Below are positions 1-8,249 of a stretch of 64,000 nt of DNA, piece after piece; position 1 is the first letter of the stretch, and every line of letters begins with the position of its first letter. Source of the DNA: Cytophagales bacterium (GTDB lineage Bacteria; Bacteroidota; Bacteroidia; Cytophagales; Cyclobacteriaceae); NCBI GenBank assembly GCA_033344775.1, contig JAWPMT010000002.1, positions 62,001-126,000 of the forward strand, read 5' to 3'. Position numbers and translations under genes: made by a program. The notes beneath the pieces were generated by a model. That model saw nothing but the letters and a program-made list of their open reading frames with translations, made no database searches and was not told where the DNA came from.

Positions 1-1319
1 TCGAGAAATCAGTATTGCTTAGAGAATTGCCATTGGCCAATCCGAACAAAGACTTTTATTATGCACTGACGCTTTCAAATAAAGATTTGATCCCAGTGGA
101 AGAGCGGTTATATGTAGTTGGGTTAGCTTCCATGCATACCGAAAATGAATTCGACAATTATCAGGTTTTACAACAAAATGTAGAGCAGAAATTCCTGATG
201 GATTACCTAACGGTAAATTTTAATGGAGAGCCTAAAACTTCTACAGGACGCGTATACGAGACCAATTACATTGTACCCTTTCTACTCCTAAAAGAGTATT
301 ACGATGAGATTGGTGATCAGGCCAATGCGGAAAAGTGGAGAGAGCAGATCCTGGAAGTGGCCGAACGTTCAGACCTTAAAGATCGGGTTCAGAAATTGAT
401 GGATCAGGGACGATCAAAAGCCGAACCTGCTGTTTTTAAAGTGGTGGAAATCCCTACGAAGGTCTTTGACAAACGAATGAAGCAAGTCAAAGGGAACCTA
501 TATGCTGCTGATAGCGAAGTATCTAATAAAGACTACTGGTTTTTCCTGGATTACCTGTATCGAAATGAATACAAAGAGATTTATGAAAAATCGGTCGTAG
601 ATAAGTCTAAGTACGATCCGTTGACGGCTTCCTTTTTAGACAACTATCACTACAGTCCAGTCAACTCCGAAGCCCAGAAGTCAAAAGTCGAAAAGACTTA
701 CATGAAGCGCTACAATGACTATCCTGCAATGGACATGAGTCATGAGGCTGCCAAAGCTTATTGTGAGTGGTTGACCTTTCAGTACAACAATCAACCTTCG
801 AGGAAGTATAAGAAAGTAAAGTTCAGATTGCCTACAAGACAAGAGTGGACCATTGCAGCATTGGGTTACAAAGCCTTTCAAAGTTGGGAGTTATCTGAAA
901 ATCAGGTTATTGTTCACAGTCGTCAGGGAAAGAAGAAGATAACGAATACCTATGATTTAAGTCAATATCAGGTGGATTACCCGTGGGCTATGGCTCGCTT
1001 TGATCAAAGAAATAGCATTACGAATGAGCACAAATGCTACCTGGCGAATATCAAAGCACCGGATGAAATTTCGTGTCCCGCTGGTATCAAAGGAGACGGA
1101 TTTACATTGACGTCACCGATTATGACCTATTTCGCCAACAACATGGGGCTATATGATGTCGTAGGAAATGTAGCAGAAATGACCAATTTGAATGGAATTG
1201 CGATGGGAGGGAGCTGGAACCACCCTGCGGAAGAAAGTACCATCACAAGTATCAATCGTTATGAAGGTTCGGATATTTCGGTCGGAATCCGGTTGTTTAT
1301 GGACGTAATTGAAGAGTAA
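1..1319 (+). CDS. SUMF1/FGE-domain protein, 5' truncated by window edge
   Basis: The reading frame is open from the first bases, so the true start lies upstream of the window. The C-terminal half carries a formylglycine-generating-enzyme-like (SUMF1) domain: a region with YPAMDMSHEAAKAYCEWL, then RLPTRQEW, NNMGLYDVVGNVAEM, GGSW and a final GIRLFM. The part before it (about 150 residues) is helical and not recognised. The final third lacks the cysteine pair that true FGE enzymes use after GGSW, so a non-enzymatic structural or binding role, as in the GldJ/GldK-type proteins of Bacteroidota, is more likely than sulfatase maturation. Its end overlaps the start of the following sigma factor gene, which suggests one transcript. 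Domain call sure, function not. Confidence 0.75.
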   Translation, partial: EKSVLLRELPLANPNKDFYYALTLSNKDLIPVEERLYVVGLASMHTENEFDNYQVLQQNVEQKFLMDYLTVNFNGEPKTSTGRVYETNYIVPFLLLKEYYDEIGDQANAEKWREQILEVAERSDLKDRVQKLMDQGRSKAEPAVFKVVEIPTKVFDKRMKQVKGNLYAADSEVSNKDYWFFLDYLYRNEYKEIYEKSVVDKSKYDPLTASFLDNYHYSPVNSEAQKSKVEKTYMKRYNDYPAMDMSHEAAKAYCEWLTFQYNNQPSRKYKKVKFRLPTRQEWTIAALGYKAFQSWELSENQVIVHSRQGKKKITNTYDLSQYQVDYPWAMARFDQRNSITNEHKCYLANIKAPDEISCPAGIKGDGFTLTSPIMTYFANNMGLYDVVGNVAEMTNLNGIAMGGSWNHPAEESTITSINRYEGSDISVGIRLFMDVIEE

Positions 1320-1887
1320 GTTGGGATTCTTTACCAACTATAAAGGCAAGTCATCAGAAGAGCTGATGGTCCTCGTGCAAAACGGGGACCATCGGGCTTT
1401 TTCGGTGATTTATGACCGTTATGCAGGCCGGATAAAGGCCTTCTTCCTAAGGATGCTCTGGCAGGAAGAAGCATTGGCAGAAGATCAAGTACACGATCTC
1501 TTTGCCAAGTTGATTGAAAAGCCTGAATTGTTCAAGCAAGGTTTTGCGTTTGAACCATGGGTATTTCGGATTGCGATCAATATGTGTAAAAATATGTATC
1601 GAAAGCGCCAATTCCAGAGAGAGTACCTGGCCCATTTGGAGTCTGAAGGCATTGAATTTTCTACGATTGATCAGAAAATAGATTTGGAAGTAAAGCGCGA
1701 TGCCCTTTCGCGTGCCCTTGATCAACTGGATGAAGATAAACGTGAACTTTTCCTACTTCGTTTTCAACAAGAAATGAGTATCAATCAATTGGCCGCGCAC
1801 TATGAAGTTTCCGAGGGAACGATTAAGTCCAGGTTGTTTTATATTAAAAAAGGATTGACCGAAACCCTGATGCACCTAAAGAGATAA
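1309..1887 (+). CDS. ECF-type RNA polymerase sigma factor
   Basis: 192-residue sigma-70 family protein of ECF size. Region 2 is visible at about residues 20-90 (NGDHRAFSVIYDRYAGRI, then PWVFRIAINMCKN) and region 4 at about 135-185 (LDEDKRELFLLRF, a helix-turn-helix with EGTIKSRLF). No region 3, as expected for ECF factors. The chosen start is TTG at 1309, which overlaps the end of the SUMF1 gene by 11 bases; TTG at 1321 or ATG at 1366 are alternatives, the last starting close to region 2. It is followed after 4 bases by a membrane protein, so the pair looks like sigma plus membrane partner. Target promoters unknown. Confidence 0.88.
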   Translation: MKSKLGFFTNYKGKSSEELMVLVQNGDHRAFSVIYDRYAGRIKAFFLRMLWQEEALAEDQVHDLFAKLIEKPELFKQGFAFEPWVFRIAINMCKNMYRKRQFQREYLAHLESEGIEFSTIDQKIDLEVKRDALSRALDQLDEDKRELFLLRFQQEMSINQLAAHYEVSEGTIKSRLFYIKKGLTETLMHLKR

Positions 1888-1891
1888 CATC

Positions 1892-2440
1892 ATGAATGAA
1901 GAATTTGATAAAATAGAACGTTTACTTCAGGCTGGGGATTTCGATACCTTAAGTGCCGAAGATCAATTTTGGATCAAGGATCACCTTGGAAGTCCAGAAA
2001 CTTTTGATCAGCTGAGAGAAGCAACGATTATTGCTCGTACTGAGAAGGAATTGCCAGTTCGATCAAAAGTGAAACAGGATTTGATGCGGCAATTCAAAGA
2101 AAAGCATCAGCCAGGTTGGAAACTCGTCCTTCAGTGGAAAGTACCAGCATATGCCGCTGTGCTGATGTTAATGCTCGTTGCTACAACCCTTATTACTTTC
2201 ATGCCAGAGAAAGAACGCATTGTAGAGACCTTCATTGCCCAGGAGCCTGTCATAGATACTGTGTATGTGGTAAGTCAGCCAGATACTGTTTTTATTGAAA
2301 GAATCGTGGAACAACCAGTTTATGTGAAAGTGGTAGAGGAAGCTGAAGAAGCACCTGTTTTAGCTGTAGAACGAAAATCGAAAGGTAAATCTTTGGCTGA
2401 TCAGTCAGATATCAAAGACATATTAGTGAGTGGACGTTGA
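1892..2440 (+). CDS. Single-pass membrane protein, probable anti-sigma partner
   Basis: 182 residues. The N-terminal 80 residues are charged and soluble (residues 1-30 rich in Glu/Asp), followed by one hydrophobic segment at about residues 86-106 (AYAAVLMLMLVATTLITFM) and a C-terminal tail rich in Val, Glu and Pro with repeated DTVYVV / DTVFIE-like pieces. This layout, plus its place 4 bases behind an ECF sigma gene, suggests an anti-sigma or sigma-associated membrane protein with the tail in the periplasm. I see no HxxxCxxC zinc anti-sigma motif, so it is not a classical ZAS protein. The function is inferred from position and topology. Confidence 0.65.
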   Translation: MNEEFDKIERLLQAGDFDTLSAEDQFWIKDHLGSPETFDQLREATIIARTEKELPVRSKVKQDLMRQFKEKHQPGWKLVLQWKVPAYAAVLMLMLVATTLITFMPEKERIVETFIAQEPVIDTVYVVSQPDTVFIERIVEQPVYVKVVEEAEEAPVLAVERKSKGKSLADQSDIKDILVSGR

Positions 2441-2456
2441 TCTTATGCCCTCAGAC

Positions 2457-2477
2457 TACTTAATAAAGCATTAAGTG
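2457..2477. other. Short palindrome downstream of the sigma/membrane pair
   Basis: ACTTAAT at 2458-2464 and ATTAAGT at 2470-2476 are perfect 7-base arms around a 5-base loop, 18 bases after the stop codon. No run of T follows, so it is at best a weak terminator or mRNA 3' end structure. It lies upstream of the riboswitch promoter, consistent with a transcript boundary here. Confidence 0.3.
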
Positions 2478-2507
2478 TAAAGGATAATTGTGAATTCCTG
2501 TCACTCA

Positions 2508-2539
2508 TTGCTTCATTTACTTCCAAGCCCTTATATTTG
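2508..2539 (+). promoter_or_regulatory. Bacteroidota-type promoter of the metH riboswitch transcript
   Basis: TTG at 2508-2510 and TATATTTG at 2532-2539 match the Bacteroidota housekeeping pattern (TTTG about -33, TAnnTTTG about -7) with a 21-base spacer. Transcription would start a few bases downstream, right at the 5' strand of the riboswitch P1 helix at 2545, which is what one expects for an S-box leader. Confidence 0.7.
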
Positions 2540-2544
2540 CTTCA

Positions 2545-2650
2545 CTTATCGAGAAAGGTCGAGGGACTGGGCCCTGTGACACCTTGGCAACCTTTCCACC
2601 CGGATTTCGGTGCCAATTCCCTTTCTGGTTAGTTCCAGAAACAGATAAGC
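2545..2650 (+). promoter_or_regulatory. SAM-I (S-box) riboswitch upstream of metH
   Basis: The conserved S-box core is present in order: CTTATC (2545-2550, P1 5' strand), GAGGGACTGG, TTGGCAACC, a P3 hairpin, GGTGCCAATTCC, a P4 hairpin with perfect arms TTTCTGG/CCAGAAA, and GATAAG (2644-2649, P1 3' strand). It binds S-adenosylmethionine and normally lowers expression of methionine genes when SAM is high; here it precedes the split metH and metF. A second GATAAG lies at 2679-2684 inside CCTTCTCTGATAAG, which can pair with most of the P1/P2 5' strand (2545-2558) as an alternative helix. No hairpin with a T run is seen before the ATG at 2707, so control may act on translation; that is inference. 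Confidence 0.94.
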
Positions 2651-2706
2651 GTGAACAATAAGCAGGTTCCCCTTCTCTGATAAGATAGACATTAGTTGAA
2701 AGACAC

Positions 2707-3729
2707 ATGAATATTAGGGAACTGGTTAAGCAGCGAATTTTAGTGCTCGATGGTGCCATGGGTACCATGATCCAGCGTCATAAACTGGAAGAAGAAGATT
2801 TCAGGAATGATAGGTTAAAGGATCACACTTTGCCTTTAAAAGGGAATAATGACTTACTATCCATCACACAACCTGAAATTATCAAAGATATCCATCGGCA
2901 ATATTTTCAGGCAGGTGCGGACATAGCAGAAACCAATACTTTTAGCTCTACTTCCATTGCACAAGAAGATTATGGCTTGCAAGCTGAGGAGTGGGTTTAT
3001 GAATTGAACTTTCAATCGGCAAAGATTGCGAAAGAAGTAGCTATTGAGTTCAGAGAAACAGAACCTGAGAAGCCTAGGTTTGTAGCTGGATCCATGGGGC
3101 CTACAAATAAGACCGCATCACTTTCTCCGGATGTGAATGACCCTGGATTCAGAGCGGTTTCATTCGAAGATTTAAGAACGGCCTACTTGTTGCAAGCAAG
3201 GGCATTAGTAGAAGGGGGATCAGATCTCCTGTTGGTTGAAACGGTTTTCGATACACTTAACGCTAAAGCTGCGCTAAAAGCGATTGAGGAATTGAAATTT
3301 GAAAGAGGAATAGATATCCCTATAATGGTATCTGGGACCATTACAGACGCCAGTGGAAGAACGCTATCTGGACAAACAACTGAAGCATTTTTGATCTCGC
3401 TTTCACATATTGACATGTTTAGCATTGGATTGAATTGTGCGTTAGGTGCACGCCAATTACAACCTTATTTGGAAATTCTTAGCAACGAAGCCGCCTACAA
3501 TGTCAGTGCGCACCCCAATGCTGGGTTACCCAATGAATTCGGGGAGTATGACGAAACTCCTGAACAGATGGCAGAACAAATCAATGAATATTTGAAGGCA
3601 GGGGCGGTTAATGTCGTTGGTGGCTGTTGCGGTACAACCCCGGACCATATTGCAGCTATTGCCAATGTGGCATCGAAATACCAACCACGCGTTTTCCAGA
3701 ATCACCATGAAGCAGTAGAAGCCCATTAA
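2707..3729 (+). CDS. metH: Methionine synthase, homocysteine-methyltransferase half
   Basis: 340 residues equal to the N-terminal homocysteine S-methyltransferase domain of cobalamin-dependent methionine synthase. The start DGAMGTM loop is at about residues 15-21. The zinc-binding cysteines are seen in GLNCALGA (about residue 244) and VGGCCGTTP (about 306-307). It ends where the linker to the pterin domain would begin; the rest of MetH is the next gene, one base away in another frame. Together the two are 1224 residues, close to a full-length MetH (about 1227 in E. coli). Split MetH is usual in Bacteroidota. Expression is under the SAM riboswitch just upstream. The product must act in complex with the second half. 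Confidence 0.95.
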   Translation: MNIRELVKQRILVLDGAMGTMIQRHKLEEEDFRNDRLKDHTLPLKGNNDLLSITQPEIIKDIHRQYFQAGADIAETNTFSSTSIAQEDYGLQAEEWVYELNFQSAKIAKEVAIEFRETEPEKPRFVAGSMGPTNKTASLSPDVNDPGFRAVSFEDLRTAYLLQARALVEGGSDLLLVETVFDTLNAKAALKAIEELKFERGIDIPIMVSGTITDASGRTLSGQTTEAFLISLSHIDMFSIGLNCALGARQLQPYLEILSNEAAYNVSAHPNAGLPNEFGEYDETPEQMAEQINEYLKAGAVNVVGGCCGTTPDHIAAIANVASKYQPRVFQNHHEAVEAH

Positions 3730-3730
3730 T

Positions 3731-6385
3731 ATGACCATGATACCCCCGCTTAGGTTGTCAGGATTAGAGCCCCTGGTGATCAATGAACTGACAAATTTTG
3801 TAAATATTGGGGAACGAACCAATGTTACAGGATCGGCTCGATTCGCGCGTTTGATCAGGGAAGATCAATACGATGTTGCTTTAGACGTGGCCCTGGATCA
3901 AGTGAGAGGAGGGGCTCAGATCCTGGATGTTAACATGGATGAAGGAATGCTCGACGGCAAAGCGGCCATGATCAAATTTCTTCATTTGATTGCTTCAGAA
4001 CCAGAAATTGCCAGAATTCCTATCATGATTGACTCCTCCAAGTGGGAGATCATTGAAGCTGGATTGCAATGTATCCAGGGAAAAGGAGTGGTGAATTCAA
4101 TTTCTCTCAAAGAAGGGGAAAAACTGTTTCTGGACCAGGCACGAAAAATTAAAATGTATGGTGCCGCTACGGTAGTGATGGCTTTCGATGAGGATGGGCA
4201 AGCAGATACCTATCACCGTAGAATTGATATTTGTAAGCGATCTTACGATTTGTTGATTCAGGAAGTTGGATTTGCACCACAAGACATCATTTTCGACCCT
4301 AACATATTCCCGGTAGCAACAGGAATTGTTGATCACAACAATTACGCGGTTGATTTCTTTGAAGCCACGAAATGGATCAAAGAGAATTTACCAGGAGCGA
4401 AGGTGAGTGGTGGTGTAAGTAACGTCTCTTTTTCGTTCCGTGGAAATAATGTGGTTCGGGAAGCAATGCACTCCGCATTCCTTTATCATGCCATTCAGGC
4501 TGGAATGGACATGGGCATTGTTAATGCGGGAATGATTGAAGTGTATGATGAGATACCCAAAGAACTTCTGGAAAAGGTGGAAGACGTCCTGTTGAACAGG
4601 GGGGAAGATGCAACAGAAAGACTAGTTGACTTTGCTGAAAAGGTAAAGGGAGCAGGGAAAACAAAGAAAGTTGATGACGAATGGCGTAAAGGTTCTGTCG
4701 AAGAGCGATTAAGTCATGCGCTTATTAAGGGGATAGTCGATCACATTGAGGAGGATACTGAAGAAGCTCGTCAGAAATATGATAAACCCCTTCATGTCAT
4801 CGAAGGTCCTTTGATGGATGGAATGAATACAGTGGGAGACCTCTTTGGGAGCGGTAAAATGTTCTTGCCGCAGGTGGTAAAGAGTGCCCGTGTGATGAAA
4901 AAGTCGGTTGCATATTTGATTCCGTATTTGGAAGCAGAAAAATCGGGACAAAAATCAAGTAAGGGTAAGATCTTGTTAGCAACTGTCAAGGGCGATGTAC
5001 ATGATATTGGCAAAAACATCGTTGGAGTAGTCCTTGGATGCAATAATTATGACATAGTTGATTTGGGGGTTATGGTCCCCGCAGACAAGATACTCGACGC
5101 GGCTGAGGCCGAAGAGGTTGACATCATTGGCTTGTCCGGATTAATTACTCCTTCGCTGGACGAAATGGTTTACGTTGCCGAGCAAATGCAGAAACGAGGT
5201 ATAGAGAAGCCATTGCTGATTGGTGGGGCGACAACTTCCAGGGTACATACAGCCGTTAAGATTGCTCCAAAGTATGACGGAGACATCATCCATGTATTGG
5301 ATGCTTCCAAATCAGTGACCGTAGCTTCACAACTTTTGGGAGAAAGTAAGCAAGGCTATACAGAGGAAGTTCGAGCGGAATACAAAGAGCTTGCTTACAA
5401 CCACGCGAATCGGAAAAAGGAAAAGCAGCACATCACTTACGAAGCTGCCATCGACAATAAGGTCAAAATAGACTGGTCTGAATTTCAGCCAAAGGAACCT
5501 TCATTCTTAGGTAACAAAGCCTTTTTGAATTACTCACTTGAGGAAATCAGATCATACATAGACTGGACGCCATTCTTTTCTACCTGGATGCTGAAAGGAA
5601 AGTTTCCCAACATTCTGGATCATGAAGTTGTTGGGGAGGAGGCAAAGAAATTATATGCAGATGCGAATGCCATGCTGGACGATATCATCGCCCATGAAAA
5701 ACTGAAAGCCCATGCGGTTGTTGGAATTTACGAAGCCAATTCAGACGTAGATGATGTGCTCCTCAAAGAAGGGCCAACGTTCCATTTTTTGCGTCAGCAG
5801 GGGAAAAAGGGGACGAATATTCGGAACATAAGCCTCGCTGATTATATTGCTCCGCAGAACAGTGGTTTGCAAGATTATTTAGGCGGTTTCGCAGTAACGG
5901 CTGGAATTGGAATCGAAAAACTGATTGAGCAATTCGAAGCAGATCATGATGATTACAATTCCATTTTGGTGAAAGCCGTTGCGGATCGATTGGCCGAAGC
6001 TTTTGCCGAGTTGATGCATGCGAAAGTTCGAAAAGAGCTTTGGGGGTATGCGCCTGATGAATCATTCAGTAACGAAGAATTAATCAAAGAAAACTATCAG
6101 GGGATCAGGCCAGCACCGGGTTACCCTGCTTGTCCTGATCATACCGAAAAGCAGACGCTTTTTGATTTATTGCAGGTGAAAGAACATACAGGGATATCCT
6201 TAACTGAATCTTATGCCATGTACCCGGCAGCTTCAGTAAGTGGTTTCTATTTCGCGAATCCTCAATCCGGTTATTTTGGACTGGGTAAGATATATGCTGA
6301 TCAGGTCAAAAATTATTCAAAACGAAAAAATATGCCTTTGGCAGAAGCTGAGAGATGGCTGGCACCAAATTTAGGCTACAAATAA
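3731..6385 (+). CDS. metH: Methionine synthase, pterin/cobalamin/activation half
   Basis: 884 residues with the MetH domains after the homocysteine domain. The methyl-tetrahydrofolate (pterin-binding) domain is at about residues 20-290 ([20 protein letters not shown]). The B12 cap helices follow at about 320-410. The Rossmann cobalamin domain carries DVHDIGKN with its axial His at about residue 424, and the AdoMet-dependent activation domain is C-terminal with [12 protein letters not shown]. It transfers the methyl group of 5-methyl-THF through cobalamin to homocysteine bound on the first half. ATG at 3731 follows the previous stop by one base, so translation is probably coupled. All key motifs are intact, so the split is not decay. 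Confidence 0.96.
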   Translation: MTMIPPLRLSGLEPLVINELTNFVNIGERTNVTGSARFARLIREDQYDVALDVALDQVRGGAQILDVNMDEGMLDGKAAMIKFLHLIASEPEIARIPIMIDSSKWEIIEAGLQCIQGKGVVNSISLKEGEKLFLDQARKIKMYGAATVVMAFDEDGQADTYHRRIDICKRSYDLLIQEVGFAPQDIIFDPNIFPVATGIVDHNNYAVDFFEATKWIKENLPGAKVSGGVSNVSFSFRGNNVVREAMHSAFLYHAIQAGMDMGIVNAGMIEVYDEIPKELLEKVEDVLLNRGEDATERLVDFAEKVKGAGKTKKVDDEWRKGSVEERLSHALIKGIVDHIEEDTEEARQKYDKPLHVIEGPLMDGMNTVGDLFGSGKMFLPQVVKSARVMKKSVAYLIPYLEAEKSGQKSSKGKILLATVKGDVHDIGKNIVGVVLGCNNYDIVDLGVMVPADKILDAAEAEEVDIIGLSGLITPSLDEMVYVAEQMQKRGIEKPLLIGGATTSRVHTAVKIAPKYDGDIIHVLDASKSVTVASQLLGESKQGYTEEVRAEYKELAYNHANRKKEKQHITYEAAIDNKVKIDWSEFQPKEPSFLGNKAFLNYSLEEIRSYIDWTPFFSTWMLKGKFPNILDHEVVGEEAKKLYADANAMLDDIIAHEKLKAHAVVGIYEANSDVDDVLLKEGPTFHFLRQQGKKGTNIRNISLADYIAPQNSGLQDYLGGFAVTAGIGIEKLIEQFEADHDDYNSILVKAVADRLAEAFAELMHAKVRKELWGYAPDESFSNEELIKENYQGIRPAPGYPACPDHTEKQTLFDLLQVKEHTGISLTESYAMYPAASVSGFYFANPQSGYFGLGKIYADQVKNYSKRKNMPLAEAERWLAPNLGYK

Positions 6386-6392
6386 GCAATAC

Positions 6393-7346
6393 ATGAAAGT
6401 CGTAGATCATATCAAAAAGGCTAATGGTAAGACCTTATTCAGTTTTGAGATACTACCTCCGGTAAAAGGGCAGAGCGTCAATTCTATTTGGAGTGCAATC
6501 GATCCGTTAATGGAGTTTAATCCGCCATTCATTGATGTGACTTATCACCGTGAAGAATATATCTACAAAAAGAGAGACCATGGATTGTTGGAGAAAATAT
6601 CTACCAGGAAGCGACCAGGAACAGTAGGTATCTGTGCTGCTATCATTAACCGATATAAGGTAGATCCCGTGCCGCATATCATCTGTGGGGGGTTCAGCAA
6701 GGAGGAAACGGAAAATGCACTAATTGACCTGGATTTTTTGGGCATTGAGAATGTGCTCGTTTTGAGAGGAGATGCCATTAAAACAGAAGGTCGTTTCGTT
6801 CCGGAAGAAAATGGCCATCATTATGCCTCAGACCTACTGGAACAAGTAATGGACCTGAATCACGGTAATTACTTACATGAAGAAGTAGAAGGGTCGAAAA
6901 CCAATTTCAGTGTAGGTGTGGCGGGTTATCCTGAAAAACACTTTGAAGCGCCCAATCTCAATATTGATCTTAAATACTTGAAGAAAAAGATCGATATGGG
7001 TGCAGAATATATTGTCACACAAATGTTTTTCGATAACGAAAAATATTTCGAGTTTGTAGATAAATGTCATGAAGCGGGAATAACTGTTCCAATAATTCCT
7101 GGCCTCAAGCCTTTGGCGACCCGAAAGCAAATGACTTTGTTGCCAAGTATTTTTCATGTTGACCTACCAGAAGCATTAACCAATGAGCTGGAAAAGTGTA
7201 AGGATAATCAGCAAATCAAACAAGTAGGCATTGAGTGGTGTATCAAACAGTCCAAGGAACTTATGGAAAGAAATGTTCCTTGTTTACACTACTATACCAT
7301 GAGTAAATCTGCTGCGACTAAGACCATCGCACAGGCATTATTCTAG
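6393..7346 (+). CDS. metF: 5,10-methylenetetrahydrofolate reductase
   Basis: 317 residues, the usual length of bacterial MetF. FSFEILPP near the N-terminus holds the catalytic Glu; LVLRGD and the QMFFDN segment are the FAD and folate contacts of the TIM barrel, and PIIPGLKPL is also typical. It makes 5-methyl-THF, the methyl donor for the MetH pair directly upstream (7-base gap), so the three genes form a methionine operon under the SAM riboswitch. Start at ATG 6393 gives the expected N-terminus. Confidence 0.95.
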   Translation: MKVVDHIKKANGKTLFSFEILPPVKGQSVNSIWSAIDPLMEFNPPFIDVTYHREEYIYKKRDHGLLEKISTRKRPGTVGICAAIINRYKVDPVPHIICGGFSKEETENALIDLDFLGIENVLVLRGDAIKTEGRFVPEENGHHYASDLLEQVMDLNHGNYLHEEVEGSKTNFSVGVAGYPEKHFEAPNLNIDLKYLKKKIDMGAEYIVTQMFFDNEKYFEFVDKCHEAGITVPIIPGLKPLATRKQMTLLPSIFHVDLPEALTNELEKCKDNQQIKQVGIEWCIKQSKELMERNVPCLHYYTMSKSAATKTIAQALF

Positions 7347-7354
7347 TACTTTTG
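7347..7354 (+). promoter_or_regulatory. Possible -7 element for the HMG-CoA-lyase-like gene
   Basis: TACTTTTG fits TAnnTTTG and lies 49 bases before the ATG at 7403, directly after the metF stop. No convincing -33 TTTG is seen at the right distance, so this is a weak candidate for a separate promoter. Confidence 0.3.
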
Positions 7355-7402
7355 CGTACTGGTTCTATTGTGCTGTCCCAGTTTGTTTTATGGATTTAGA
7401 GC

Positions 7403-8245
7403 ATGAAAATAATTGAATGTCCACGTGATGCCATGCAAGGATTGCATGAGTTTATCCCAACTAACCTTAAGGTTAGGTATGCTAACTCACTTCTGTCAGT
7501 GGGTTTTGATACCTTGGATGTAGGCAGTTTTGTTTCTCCGAAAGCCATCCCACAGATGAAGGATACAGGGGAGGTACTGGATGCATTGGATGTCAATGGT
7601 GATACGAAACTATCAGTGATTGTTGCCAATGAGCGTGGGATCAATTCAGCTGTGCAGTACGAGCAAGTCTCCTATCTGGGGTTTCCACTGTCCTTGTCAG
7701 AAACTTTCCAACAGCGTAATACCAACCGGTCGATAAATGACGCCTTCGAAGTGGTGAAACAAGCACAAGATGCTTGCGAAAAGTTTAATAAATCACTCAA
7801 TGTATATCTCAGTATGGGTTTCGGGAACCCTTATGGGGATGATTACAGTGTTCAATTAGTATCAGATTTCTCAGGTCAGTTAGCAGAATTGGGGGTGTCG
7901 ATTATTTCCTTATCGGATACCATTGGCGTTGCTGATCCTGAAATGATCAAGCCCTTATTTCAGGAGTTAGTAAATGCACATCCTGAAATCGAATTTGGAG
8001 CTCATTTACATAGTCAGGTAGAATCAGTCGATGCAAAATTGGAAGCGGTTTTGGAGTCAGGTTGCCAACGCATTGATGGTGCCATTCGGGGATTTGGAGG
8101 ATGCCCAATGGCAAAAGACGACTTAGTTGGCAATATGCCAACAGAGATGATTGTCCGGTTTTTAAATAACAAAGGTGAGAACACTGTGAATCAAAAAGCA
8201 TTCGATCATGCCATGGCCATTTCAAATGAAGTATTTTTCAACTAA
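7403..8245 (+). CDS. Hydroxymethylglutaryl-CoA lyase family protein
   Basis: 280-residue HMGL-like TIM-barrel protein. The N-terminal CPRDAMQG matches the PRDGLQ metal/catalytic strand, with Ala-Met in place of Gly-Leu. SLSDTIGVADP and GAHLHSQ carry the metal-binding Asp and His region, and GGCPMAKDD (about residue 234) is the family active-site Cys loop. Likely reaction: cleavage of HMG-CoA to acetyl-CoA and acetoacetate, as in leucine breakdown. It is a little shorter than the usual 300 residues. No leucine pathway genes are adjacent; it sits between metF and a permease, so context does not help. A related aldolase of the same family is possible. Confidence 0.82.
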   Translation: MKIIECPRDAMQGLHEFIPTNLKVRYANSLLSVGFDTLDVGSFVSPKAIPQMKDTGEVLDALDVNGDTKLSVIVANERGINSAVQYEQVSYLGFPLSLSETFQQRNTNRSINDAFEVVKQAQDACEKFNKSLNVYLSMGFGNPYGDDYSVQLVSDFSGQLAELGVSIISLSDTIGVADPEMIKPLFQELVNAHPEIEFGAHLHSQVESVDAKLEAVLESGCQRIDGAIRGFGGCPMAKDDLVGNMPTEMIVRFLNNKGENTVNQKAFDHAMAISNEVFFN

Positions 8246-8249
8246 TTGA

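Noticed and set aside
3727-3731. Frameshift error in metH
   Set aside because: Stop and new ATG fall at a domain boundary, both proteins are intact, and the split is common in the phylum.
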